A DNA stretch of 64,000 bases from contig NZ_CP012403.1 in NCBI RefSeq assembly GCF_001305595.1, forward strand, positions 753,501 to 817,500, in the 5' to 3' direction. The translations under genes were made by a program, and so were the position numbers. This document shows positions 34,058 to 41,928 of the stretch, in pieces (the first letter of the stretch is position 1; the number at the start of each line of letters is the position of its first letter). The DNA is from Azospirillum thiophilum (GTDB taxonomy: Bacteria; Pseudomonadota; Alphaproteobacteria; Azospirillales; Azospirillaceae). The notes under the pieces are model-generated. The model made no database searches and had not been told where the DNA came from. It saw nothing but the letters and a program-made list of their open reading frames with translations.

Positions 34058-34085
34058 GGCCGGAGACGCGACGTCTCCGGCCTTT
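34058..34085 (+). terminator. Terminator-like hairpin after cytochrome c
   Basis: GGCCGGAGAC / GTCTCCGGCC with a 5-base loop, followed by TTT and a pyrimidine-rich tail. It separates cytochrome c from the convergent pepN. Confidence 0.7.
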
Positions 34086-34163
34086 CGCGTTTCAACCCGG
34101 ATTTTTGCTGTCGATCTTGTGCTGCCGATCGGTGCTTTCGGCTCAAGCCTTCCGGGCGGAGTC

Positions 34164-36827
34164 TCAGCCGGCAGCCTCCAGGCTCTTGCTTGCCACCTCG
34201 TAGACGTCCGGCGACAGGCCCGGCGTGGCGACGATCCGCTCCAACTGAGCCTTCATCAGCGCCTGGCGGGCCGCGTCATAGCGCCGCAGGCGGGAGAAGG
34301 GTCCCATCAAGCGGGATGCAACCTGAGGGTTCATAGGGTCCAGGCGAAGCACCTGATCGGCGAGGAAGCGGTATCCGGCACCGCCTGCGTCGTGGAAGCG
34401 CACCGGGTTGCCGTTGGCGAAGCCGCCGATCAGCGCATAGACCTTGTTCGGGTTCCGGATCTCGAAGGCCGGATGGCCGAGCAGGGCCGTCACCCGGTCC
34501 AGCGCGTCGGCGCGATTGGACATCGCCTGCACGCCGAACCATTTGTCGACCACCAGCGCCTCGCCCTTCCAGCGCTGGTAGAAGTCGGCCAGCGCGGCCT
34601 CCCCCTCCGGCGAGGCGGCATTGGACAGGAACTGCAGCGCCGCGATCTCGTCGGTCATGCCCTGGGCGGAGCGGTATTGCGTCAGGCAGAGGTCCAGCGC
34701 CTCGGCATCCTCCAACGCCATCAGATAGGCGAGGCACAAATTCTTCAGCGCTCGCCGGCCGATGGCCCCGGCATCGGCCGAGAAGGGCTCCTGGCTGCTG
34801 TTGCGGCGATAGAGGTCGAGGAACTGCGGGCGCAGCCGGCCGGCCAGCGTCTTGCGCGCGAACTCCCGCACCGCGTGGATGGCGTCGGGATCGACAACCG
34901 TCATCTGCGTGCCGAGATAGGCCTCGGTCGGCAGGACCAGCGCCTGGGCGGCGAAGGCCGGATCGCGGTCGGCATCGGCGAGGATGCGGGCGACGGCATC
35001 GACGTAGCCGTCGGGCAGGGCCGCCTCGCGCCCGGCCTGCCGTTCGGCGACCAGCCCCAGCAGGATGCGGGTGCCGAGAATTTGCCCGGCCTCCCACCGG
35101 TTGAAGGCGTCGCTGTCGTTCGCCATCAGGAAGGTCAGGTCGCCGTCGGTCAGGTCGGTCTTCAGCTTCACCGGGGCGGAGAAACCGCGCAGCAGCGACG
35201 GCACCGGGCGGGCCGGAATGTCGCGGAAGGTGAAGCTCTGGCTTTCCGCGGTGACATGCAGGATGCGGCTGGTGGCGCCCCCGGCCGCCGCATCCTCGTC
35301 CTCCAGCTGCAGCGGCAGGTCCCGCCCGTCGGGGCCGAGCAGGCCGACCGTCAGCGGGATGTGCATAGGCTGCTTGGCCGGCTGGCCGGGCGTCGGCGGC
35401 ACGGTCTGCCTGACTGTCAGCGTGTAGGTTGCCGCCGCGGCGTCGTGGCTGCCGGCGATCTCCAGCTCCGGCGTGCCGGCCTGTCGGTACCACAGCTGGA
35501 ACTGGGTCAGGTCGACGCCGCTGGCATCGGCCATGGCGGCGACGAAATCGTCGCAGGTGACCGCCTGCCCGTCATGGCGCTGGAAATAGAGGTCGATGCC
35601 CTTGCGGTAGTTCGCCGCCCCCAGCAGGGTGTGGATCATGCGGATGACTTCCGCACCCTTGTTGTAGACGGTCGGGGTGTAGAAGTTGTTGATCTCGACA
35701 TAGGCGTCGGGGCGCACCGGATGGGCCATCGCGCCGGCATCCTCCTGGAACTGCACGGTGCGCAACCCCTGGACGTCGCCGATGCGCTTGACCGCGCGGG
35801 AATGCATGTCGGCCGAGAATTCCTGGTCGCGGAAGACGGTCAGCCCCTCCTTCAGCGACAGCTGGAACCAGTCGCGGCAGGTGACGCGGTTGCCGGTCCA
35901 GTTGTGGAAATACTCATGTGCGACCACCGCCTCGATGTTGAGGAAGTCGGTGTCGGTCGCGGTTTCCGGACGGGCCAGGATGTATTTGGTGTTGAAGACG
36001 TTGAGCGACTTGTTTTCCATCGCCCCCATGTTGAAGTCGCTGACCGCGACGATGTTGAAGATGTCCAGGTCGTATTCCAGGCCGTAGACCTCTTCGTCCC
36101 AGCGCATCGACTTGACCAGCGACAGCATGGCGTGGTCGATCTTGTCCTCGTTCCCCGGCTCGACATAGATGCGCAGCGTGACGTCACGCCCCGACGCGGT
36201 GCGGAAGCTGTCCTCGCCATGGACGAGGCGGCCGGCGACCAGCGCGAACAGGTAGCAGGGCTTGGGGAACGGATCCTCCCAGCGCGCCCAGTGGCGCCCA
36301 TCCTCGAGATCGCCCGAGGCGGCGAGGTTGCCGTTGGACAGCAGCACCGGATAGCGCGCCTTGTCCGCAGTGATGGTGGTGCCGTAGCGCGCCATCACGT
36401 CCGGCCGGTCGATGAAATAGGTGATCTTGCGGAATCCCTCCGCCTCGCACTGGGTGCAGAAGTTGCCGGAGGATTTGTAGAGCCCCTCCAGCGCCGTGTT
36501 CTCCTGCGGCTTGATGCGGACGATCGTTTCCAGCGTGAAGCTGTCCGGCACCTTCGGCAGGGTCAGGTGGTCGGGCGTGACGATGAAGCCGTCCGGCCCC
36601 AGCGTCCGGCCGTCCAGCGCCACCGACACCAGCTCCAGCCGCTGCCCGTCGAGCGTGAGCGGTTCTGCCGCCGCGTCGGCGCGGGCCGGGTTGCGGCGGA
36701 TCGCCATCACCGCGCGTACGGTGGTGGCGTCCTCGCCCAGATCGACGAACAGGTCCACCGTGTCGATCAGATGCGCCGGCGGGCGATAATCCTGGAGCCT
36801 GATGGCCTTCGGCGTGCCTTTGTCCAT
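34164..36827 (-). CDS. pepN: Aminopeptidase N (M1 metallopeptidase)
   Basis: An 887-residue cytoplasmic zinc aminopeptidase of the gammaproteobacterial/alphaproteobacterial monomeric PepN type. The exopeptidase motif GAMEN and the zinc-binding HEYFHNWTGNR, with the third ligand in LKEGLTVFRD, are intact. The N-terminal half has GNFCTQCEAEGFRKITYFIDRPDVM, typical of PepN, and the Ig-like plus helical C-terminal domains are complete to residue 887. I use ATG 36827 (MDKGTPKAIRL), which matches family length; the frame continues to 36899. It releases N-terminal residues during peptide turnover. Confidence 0.97.
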   Translation of the reverse strand: MDKGTPKAIRLQDYRPPAHLIDTVDLFVDLGEDATTVRAVMAIRRNPARADAAAEPLTLDGQRLELVSVALDGRTLGPDGFIVTPDHLTLPKVPDSFTLETIVRIKPQENTALEGLYKSSGNFCTQCEAEGFRKITYFIDRPDVMARYGTTITADKARYPVLLSNGNLAASGDLEDGRHWARWEDPFPKPCYLFALVAGRLVHGEDSFRTASGRDVTLRIYVEPGNEDKIDHAMLSLVKSMRWDEEVYGLEYDLDIFNIVAVSDFNMGAMENKSLNVFNTKYILARPETATDTDFLNIEAVVAHEYFHNWTGNRVTCRDWFQLSLKEGLTVFRDQEFSADMHSRAVKRIGDVQGLRTVQFQEDAGAMAHPVRPDAYVEINNFYTPTVYNKGAEVIRMIHTLLGAANYRKGIDLYFQRHDGQAVTCDDFVAAMADASGVDLTQFQLWYRQAGTPELEIAGSHDAAAATYTLTVRQTVPPTPGQPAKQPMHIPLTVGLLGPDGRDLPLQLEDEDAAAGGATSRILHVTAESQSFTFRDIPARPVPSLLRGFSAPVKLKTDLTDGDLTFLMANDSDAFNRWEAGQILGTRILLGLVAERQAGREAALPDGYVDAVARILADADRDPAFAAQALVLPTEAYLGTQMTVVDPDAIHAVREFARKTLAGRLRPQFLDLYRRNSSQEPFSADAGAIGRRALKNLCLAYLMALEDAEALDLCLTQYRSAQGMTDEIAALQFLSNAASPEGEAALADFYQRWKGEALVVDKWFGVQAMSNRADALDRVTALLGHPAFEIRNPNKVYALIGGFANGNPVRFHDAGGAGYRFLADQVLRLDPMNPQVASRLMGPFSRLRRYDAARQALMKAQLERIVATPGLSPDVYEVASKSLEAAG

Positions 36828-36971
36828 GTGCCTTGTCTCTGGTCTGTCGTACGGAACGGTCCTGCGGGACTGAGTCCGAGGGGACAGGAACTGTAGCAAG
36901 GCGGAACCGGGCTGTCTCGGGTGGGAATGGGGGTGGGAATCAGCGGAATGACGGCGGGAGCGGGCGCCGTC

Positions 36972-37589
36972 CTACCGCTTGACCTGCGCCACCTTCAGCA
37001 GGGTGAAGGCGCCCATGTTGTCGACATATTGCTGGTAGAAGAAGCGCCATTTCTTGCCGTTGCGCACCCCGACCAGCGTGACCTTGACCGCGTCGGTGCC
37101 GGGCACGTTCATGTATTGCGACTTGTGCAGGGTGGTGCCGTGCAGGCGCATGCCCTGGCGCAATCCTGCCTCGTCGATGCGGCCCTGGGCGGTCTGCAGG
37201 TTGCCGTGGGAGGCGGAATAGGTGCCGCCGCCATGGTCGCTGAAGCCGAAGGAGCAGCCGTCCATCGTCGGGGTGAACATCACGTCTGCCTCGTCCTCCA
37301 GCACGACGAGATGCTTGAAATCCTGGTCATAGGGCAGCCAGTAGGCGTTCCAGCTGCCCGGCAGGTTGCCCTGGTCGTAGCGCACCGACCAGACGGCGGC
37401 GTTCTTGGTCGAGAATTGCGAGATGACGCCGGTGCCCTTGCGGGTGCAGGTCATGCCGTCGTCGCTGAGGCTGAACCCCTTGACGCCGCCGACGCGGTAG
37501 TTGGGCTGGTAGGACTGGTACTGGACCAGCAGCAGGTTGTTCTTCAGGAAGCTTTCGGGATTGGCGGCCAGATCGGCGATGCTCGGCAT
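36972..37589 (-). CDS. Unknown 205-residue protein, candidate Cys-His hydrolase
   Basis: A soluble protein with no signal peptide or membrane helix. I do not recognise a named family. A segment around residues 108-130 (MDGCSFGFSDHGGGTYSASHGN) has a Cys and a His 16 residues apart, each next to Gly, which resembles the layout of the active-site Cys/His of CNF1/BLF1-type deamidases and CheD; this is a visual analogy only. GCAGGAGACG precedes the ATG. It starts 24 bases after the 146-residue gene upstream, so the two form an operon. Confidence 0.75.
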   Translation of the reverse strand: MPSIADLAANPESFLKNNLLLVQYQSYQPNYRVGGVKGFSLSDDGMTCTRKGTGVISQFSTKNAAVWSVRYDQGNLPGSWNAYWLPYDQDFKHLVVLEDEADVMFTPTMDGCSFGFSDHGGGTYSASHGNLQTAQGRIDEAGLRQGMRLHGTTLHKSQYMNVPGTDAVKVTLVGVRNGKKWRFFYQQYVDNMGAFTLLKVAQVKR

Positions 37590-37613
37590 ATGCGGCGTCT
37601 CCTGCGGGTCGGG

Positions 37614-38054
37614 TCAGATGACACCGGTGACGGACCGCCGGAACCCGGCCTCCGTCTCGTTGCCGGCCAGGAACCAGTATGCCTTCATCAGCGCGAACTG
37701 CTGGTTGTCGTCGCGCAGCAGCACATAGGCGCAATAGACGGTGCCGTCGTCCGGCCGCAGGAAGGCGGAGATCCACGGGTTCTGCCGCGTGCCGATGTGG
37801 GCGGCATGGCCCAGTTTGCGCGTGATGTCGTTGCGGTAGCCGACCAGCGTTGCCGCATGCCCCTGGCGGAACGGCAGCGCCGACAACGCCTGATAATTCT
37901 GGAGAATGGTGGGATTGCCGTCCCCTTCCTCGGCGTACCATTGCGCCACTTCCATATACTCGTTGGCCCGCGCATTCGCCCGGTCGTAGCGCGCATGTTT
38001 CTGGCGGTCGGTATGGCCGGCGGCGGTCTTCTTCAGAAAGCTGATCAGTCCCAT
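37614..38054 (-). CDS. Unknown 146-residue protein paired with the Cys-His candidate
   Basis: A soluble protein starting MGLISFLKKTAAGHTDRQKHARYDRAN, with a basic, helical N-terminal third. The C-terminal part is beta-rich (PWISAFLRPDDGTVYCAYVLLRDDNQQFALMKAYWFLAG). It is the first gene of a two-gene operon; an inverted repeat 69 bases upstream (38123-38140) may be its operator. It could be a chaperone, immunity or partner protein for the downstream product. No family recognised. Confidence 0.72.
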   Translation of the reverse strand: MGLISFLKKTAAGHTDRQKHARYDRANARANEYMEVAQWYAEEGDGNPTILQNYQALSALPFRQGHAATLVGYRNDITRKLGHAAHIGTRQNPWISAFLRPDDGTVYCAYVLLRDDNQQFALMKAYWFLAGNETEAGFRRSVTGVI

Positions 38055-38422
38055 GGATGGTCCCTCCCGATATCCCTTTGGCGACGCTAGCAGAGCACCC
38101 GAGGCATCGCAAAAGGGTGTGGGTCATATAAGAGTATGACATTCGGGGGTGTTCATCCGTGTTGCGGATGGTTGCGGTGGCCTTGGTCACACCGTGCTTG
38201 GCAGGCGCTTGCCACCAGCAACGTTGCTGCCAGATCCCGACGTGCGTATCGGAAGTGGTGCCGGCACCGGGATCCGTGCGACCGCCTTACGGGGTGTCGA
38301 TGCGGATCAGGCCGCGCCCTGCCCGTTCAACGCCGGACACGCTGACTGGGGACGGCTATCCGGCTGTGGAGATGCGGCAGGGATGGGAAACAATATAAAG
38401 ACAGAGGCTTAGCGAAGTTTCA
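38055..38422. other. Gene-free interval holding a candidate operator
   Basis: These 368 bases have no convincing coding region; short plus-strand frames here lack ribosome binding sites and family resemblance. It contains the upstream region of the two unknown minus-strand genes, with the palindrome at 38123-38140, and the 3' flank of tRNA-Ser. Confidence 0.6.
38123..38140. promoter_or_regulatory. Inverted repeat upstream of the unknown two-gene operon
   Basis: GTCATA-N6-TATGAC, perfect 6-base arms in an AT-richer patch, 69 bases before the start of the 146-residue protein gene. Candidate operator. Confidence 0.45.
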
Positions 38423-38512
38423 TGGCGGAAGAGGTGGGATTCGAACCCACGGTAGGCTCACACCTACGGCGGTTTTCAAGACCGCTGCCTTAAACCACTC
38501 GGCCACTCTTCC
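38423..38512 (-). tRNA. tRNA-Ser (anticodon UGA)
   Basis: A 90-nt class II tRNA including an encoded CCA. The acceptor stem GGAAGAG/CTCTTCC, anticodon stem GCGGT/ACCGC around loop CTTGAAA (anticodon TGA), a long variable arm (GTAGGTGTGAGCCTAC) and the T loop GTTCGAAT are all readable on the minus strand. It decodes UCA/UCG-type serine codons. Confidence 0.97.
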
Positions 38513-38523
38513 TCCGGCCCACG

Positions 38524-38552
38524 GAAGTAGCGAATGCGCCGGGGCGGGTCAA
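38524..38552 (-). promoter_or_regulatory. Promoter of tRNA-Ser
   Basis: Minus-strand TTGACC (38547-38552) and TACTTC (38524-38529) with a 17-base spacer, 12 bases before the tRNA 5' end. The -35 is good and the -10 is weak. Confidence 0.5.
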
Positions 38553-38583
38553 GCGTCGCGCGCGGCGCTGCGTGTTTTGCCCG

Positions 38584-39198
38584 TTAGTTGCGGATCGGGC
38601 GACCCAGCGTGCGCAGGCGGCGGGTCGGTTTCGGCGGGGACGGGCTGTCGGAGAAGTCGGGGAGGCTGGGGGCGCGGGCGATGGTCTTGCGGATCAGGTC
38701 GGCCGTCGCGTCAAGGTCGTCCAGCAACTCCGGCGCGACGCGGCCGGCATAGCGCGGCCCCAGCAGGCGGCTGCGGGTCTCGTCGATGCTGCGAAGCTCC
38801 GGTTCGAACAGCTCGCGGGCGCCGATGGGCAGAACCTGGTCCTGGCGCATGCCGGAGAAATAATCGCGCATCGTCCGCGCCAGCATCCGCGTCAGCAGAA
38901 GGTCCATCCGCTCGAACTCGGCGCGCAGGTCGCTCAGCCGCGATTCGTCGATACCCCCCAGGCGATCCTCGGTCAGGACGAACAGCGCGCGGATCTCCTC
39001 CACCTTCCGGCGGAAATCGAGGAAGGAGGCGAAACGGTCCTCGCCCATGTCGCGCTGCGCCCGTCCGGCAAGCCGCGAGGCCTCGGCCGCCTGACGCTCC
39101 AGCGCCGCCAGCAGCCCCTTCACCTCGTCCCGGCTGTCGTCACGCCCCCAGGCCATGTCCCCCCGCCGCTCCCCAATGACCGCAAGCTCCCGGAGCAT
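38584..39198 (-). CDS. Unknown coiled-coil-type protein, 204 residues
   Basis: A highly charged, almost entirely helical protein (RDEVKGLLAALERQAAEASRLAGRAQRD, FLDFRRKVEEIRALFVLTEDRLGG, LSDLRAEFERMDLLLTRML). It ends in a Pro/Arg-rich tail. No signal peptide, membrane helix or catalytic motif is seen. The start may instead be ATG 39156 (MAWGRDDSRDEVKG), which has GGCGGGGAC before it. It lies between tRNA-Ser and xthA in the same direction as both. I do not recognise the family. Confidence 0.7.
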   Translation of the reverse strand: MLRELAVIGERRGDMAWGRDDSRDEVKGLLAALERQAAEASRLAGRAQRDMGEDRFASFLDFRRKVEEIRALFVLTEDRLGGIDESRLSDLRAEFERMDLLLTRMLARTMRDYFSGMRQDQVLPIGARELFEPELRSIDETRSRLLGPRYAGRVAPELLDDLDATADLIRKTIARAPSLPDFSDSPSPPKPTRRLRTLGRPIRN

Positions 39199-39278
39199 GC
39201 CGGGGCCTCGCGGTCATCCTAAAAGCAAGAGTTTTAACAAAATACTGTTGTTTCGCCGATTCCACGGGGTGGGCGCGG

Positions 39279-40052
39279 TCAGGCGTCGCGCAGCTCCAGC
39301 ACCACCGGGGTATGGTCCGACGCCTTCTCCGCGCCGCGCGGGCGGCGGTCGATGCTGCAGCCGGCCAGACGGTCGGCGGCCTGCGGCGACAGCAGGAAAT
39401 GGTCGATGCGCAAGCCATTGTCGCGGGGCCAGCTGCCGGCCTGATAATCCCAGAAGGTATAGGCGCGGTCGTCGTCATGCAGTGCGCGGTAGGCTTCGGT
39501 CAGGCCGAGATTCAGCAAGGCGCGGAATTTCGCCCGGGATTCCGGAAGGAACAGGGCGTCGCCGGCGAAAGCCTGCGGCGAGAAGACGTCGCGCGCCTCG
39601 GGGATGATGTTGTAGTCTCCGCCCAGCACCACCGGGATCTCCTGCGCCAGCAGGCCCTGGGCATGCCGGTACAGCCGGTCCATCCAGCGCAGCTTGTAGG
39701 CGTATTTCTCGCCCGGCACCGGATTGCCGTTGGGCAGGTAGATCGAGGCGATCCGCACGCCGGACACCGTGGCCTCAACATAGCGGGCCTGCCCGTCCTC
39801 GGGTTCGCCCGGAAGGCGCGTCAGCACATCCTCCGCCGGGGCCTTCGACAGCAGGGCGACGCCGTTGTAGGCCTTCTGCCCGACGGCATTGACGTGGTAG
39901 CCGAGCTCCTCGAACGCCGCGCGGGGGAAGGCCGCGGTCTCGCACTTGATTTCCTGGAAGAGCGCGACGTCCGGGGACACCGCGCGCAGCCAGTCGGTGA
40001 TCAGCGGAAGGCGGGCCTTCGCCGAGTTGACGTTCCAGGTGGCGATCTTCAC
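39279..40052 (-). CDS. xthA: Exodeoxyribonuclease III (AP endonuclease)
   Basis: A 257-residue ExoIII-family enzyme that cuts at abasic sites and removes 3' blocking groups. Motifs of the endonuclease/exonuclease/phosphatase fold are complete: MKIATWNVNSAKARL, FQEIKCE (metal-binding Glu), IYLPNGNPV, GGDYNIIPEARDV, LRIDHFLLS and the catalytic SDHTPVVL at the end. It starts 27 bases after the erpA stop on the same strand, so the two may be co-transcribed. Confidence 0.95.
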   Translation of the reverse strand: MKIATWNVNSAKARLPLITDWLRAVSPDVALFQEIKCETAAFPRAAFEELGYHVNAVGQKAYNGVALLSKAPAEDVLTRLPGEPEDGQARYVEATVSGVRIASIYLPNGNPVPGEKYAYKLRWMDRLYRHAQGLLAQEIPVVLGGDYNIIPEARDVFSPQAFAGDALFLPESRAKFRALLNLGLTEAYRALHDDDRAYTFWDYQAGSWPRDNGLRIDHFLLSPQAADRLAGCSIDRRPRGAEKASDHTPVVLELRDA

Positions 40053-40079
40053 GAAAAAGGCCTGCCTTTTCTTATTTCT

Positions 40080-40442
40080 TTAAACGGCGAAGGAGTTGCC
40101 GCAGCCGCAGGACGCGGTCGCGTTGGGGTTCTTGATCTGGAACGCGGCGCCCATCAGGTCCTCCACGTAATCCAGCATGGAGCCGGCCAGCAGGTCGAGC
40201 GAGGCGTCGTCGGTGACGACCCTGGTGCCGTTCTTCTCGAAGACATGGTCCTCGTCGCCGGCGGTGTCGTCGAAGCCGAAGCCGTACTGGAAGCCGGAAC
40301 AGCCGCCGCCGGACACGGTCAGGCGCAGCATCAGGTTGGGATTGCCCTCCTGCTCGATCAGGAAGGCGACGCGCTTGGCGGCGCTTTCGCTGACGGCAAG
40401 GATGCGGGGGGCGGTGTCGGCCGGGATGGCGGTGTCGGGCAT
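40080..40442 (-). CDS. erpA: Iron-sulfur cluster insertion protein ErpA (HesB/IscA family)
   Basis: A 120-residue A-type Fe-S carrier. The three cluster-binding cysteines are present: SGGGCSGFQYGF in the middle and CGCGNSF at the C-terminus. ILAVSESAAKRVAFLIEQEGNPN is the usual N-terminal helix. The protein would accept clusters from the assembly system and hand them to apoproteins. A good promoter (40480-40508) lies upstream, divergent from dgt. Confidence 0.93.
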   Translation of the reverse strand: MPDTAIPADTAPRILAVSESAAKRVAFLIEQEGNPNLMLRLTVSGGGCSGFQYGFGFDDTAGDEDHVFEKNGTRVVTDDASLDLLAGSMLDYVEDLMGAAFQIKNPNATASCGCGNSFAV

Positions 40443-40479
40443 GGGAAGGCACCTCTGGTGCGATGCGGGAGTTACCATG

Positions 40480-40508
40480 AATGTAAGGGGAATTGCCGCC
40501 CACGTCAA
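40480..40508 (-). promoter_or_regulatory. Promoter of erpA
   Basis: Minus-strand TTGACG (40503-40508) and TACATT (40480-40485) with a 17-base spacer, 38 bases before the erpA ATG. Confidence 0.5.
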
Positions 40509-40670
40509 AGTGCGGGCTCCATTGCGCCGGCCACGGCGTGGTCCGTACCCCGCCGCCCCTTGCCGACCGTTGCGCATCTGGCACGGCCACCGGTGCTTCA
40601 ACTTGGCGCGCCGGGGCATAGCACGCCTTCGCCGTTGCACCGGCGCCCCCCCGCCGGTAGTGTCCGCCCC

Positions 40671-41870
40671 ATGACGGCGGACTGTTTTCATGATCGGCTG
40701 GCCCCCTATGCCTGCAACCCGGCGGACACGCGCGGGCGGCTGGTCGCGGAGCCGGAAAGCCCGACGCGCTCGTGCTTCCAGCGCGACCGCGACCGCATCG
40801 TGCATTCCGGGGCCTTCCGCCGGCTGAAGCACAAGACCCAGGTCTTCGTCTATCATGAGGGCGACTATTACCGCACCCGGCTGACCCACAGCCTGGAGGT
40901 GGCGCAGATCGCCCGCTCCATCGGCCGCACGCTGGGGCTGAACGAGGATCTGGCGGAGGCGGTGGCGCTCGCCCACGATCTCGGCCACACCCCCTTCGGC
41001 CATGCCGGCGAGGAGGCGCTGAACGCCTGCATGGAGCCGTTCGGCGGCTTCGCCCACAATGACCAGACGCTGCGCATCCTGACGCGGCTGGAGCGGCGCT
41101 ATGCCGAGTTCGACGGGCTGAACCTGACCTGGGAAGCGCTGGAGGGGGTGGTCAAGCACAATGGCCCGCTGCTGCCGCTGCGGCCCGGCCATCGCCTGCC
41201 GACCACCATCGCCGCCTTCCAGGGCGACTGGGACCTGGAACTGGACACCAATCCGGGTGCCGAGGCCCAGGTGGCGTCGCTCGCCGACGACATAGCCTAC
41301 AACAACCACGACATCGACGACGGCCTGCGCGCCGGGCTGTTCACGGTCGACGAGGTGGCGGAACTTCCGCTGGTCGGTCCGCTGGTGCGCGAGGTCTGCG
41401 ACCGCTATCCGGGACTGGAGCGCTCGCGCCTGATCCACGAGACGGTGCGGCGGATGATCAACGCCATGGTCGTCGATCTGGTGACGGAGACGCGGCGGCG
41501 GCTGGCGGACCACAAGCCGGGCAGCGCGGCGGAGTTGCGCGCCCTGCCGGTGGCGATGGTCAGCTTCTCCGACGGGATGCTGGAGGTGCAGCGGCCGCTG
41601 CGCGCGTTCCTGCGCCAGCGCATGTACCGGCACTATCGCGTGAACCGCGAGATGAGCAAGTGCAAACGCGTGGTGCGCGCCCTGTTCCAGCTGTTCATGG
41701 ACGAACCCAACACCCTGCCGACCGAATGGCAACGCGATATCGCCGGAAATGGGGGGGACGCCGATCTTGCGGTGCGCGCCCGCCATGTGGCCGACTATAT
41801 CGCCGGCATGACCGACCGCTATGCGCTGGCCGAACATGACCGGCTGTTCGACCTGCATGTGAAAACCTGA
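40671..41870 (+). CDS. dgt: Deoxyguanosinetriphosphate triphosphohydrolase-like protein
   Basis: A 399-residue HD-domain dNTPase that hydrolyses dGTP (or other dNTPs) to the nucleoside and triphosphate. The metal-binding pattern is H..R/..HD..D: RTRLTHSLEVAQIARSIGR, then AVALAHDLGHTPFGHAGE and a late aspartate in VASLADDIAYNNHD. It also has the start RDRIVHSGAFRRLKHKTQVF typical of the Dgt family. The ATG at 40671 has weak upstream signals. It is followed 58 bases later by argS in the same direction, an order often seen in alphaproteobacteria. Confidence 0.93.
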   Translation: MTADCFHDRLAPYACNPADTRGRLVAEPESPTRSCFQRDRDRIVHSGAFRRLKHKTQVFVYHEGDYYRTRLTHSLEVAQIARSIGRTLGLNEDLAEAVALAHDLGHTPFGHAGEEALNACMEPFGGFAHNDQTLRILTRLERRYAEFDGLNLTWEALEGVVKHNGPLLPLRPGHRLPTTIAAFQGDWDLELDTNPGAEAQVASLADDIAYNNHDIDDGLRAGLFTVDEVAELPLVGPLVREVCDRYPGLERSRLIHETVRRMINAMVVDLVTETRRRLADHKPGSAAELRALPVAMVSFSDGMLEVQRPLRAFLRQRMYRHYRVNREMSKCKRVVRALFQLFMDEPNTLPTEWQRDIAGNGGDADLAVRARHVADYIAGMTDRYALAEHDRLFDLHVKT

Positions 41871-41928
41871 CCTGTGAAGACCTGAGCCGCCGGGCTCCTG
41901 TGACCTCCTGAAAAGACGACCCGAGACG

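Noticed and set aside
33552..36896. 1114-residue plus-strand open frame
   Set aside because: It is the antisense shadow of pepN plus a frame-shifted cytochrome c; no family features, and pepN is complete with all zinc ligands.
38136..38412. Short plus-strand frames (62-87 residues) in the gap before tRNA-Ser
   Set aside because: No ribosome binding sites, three different frames open over the same bases, and no recognisable protein features.
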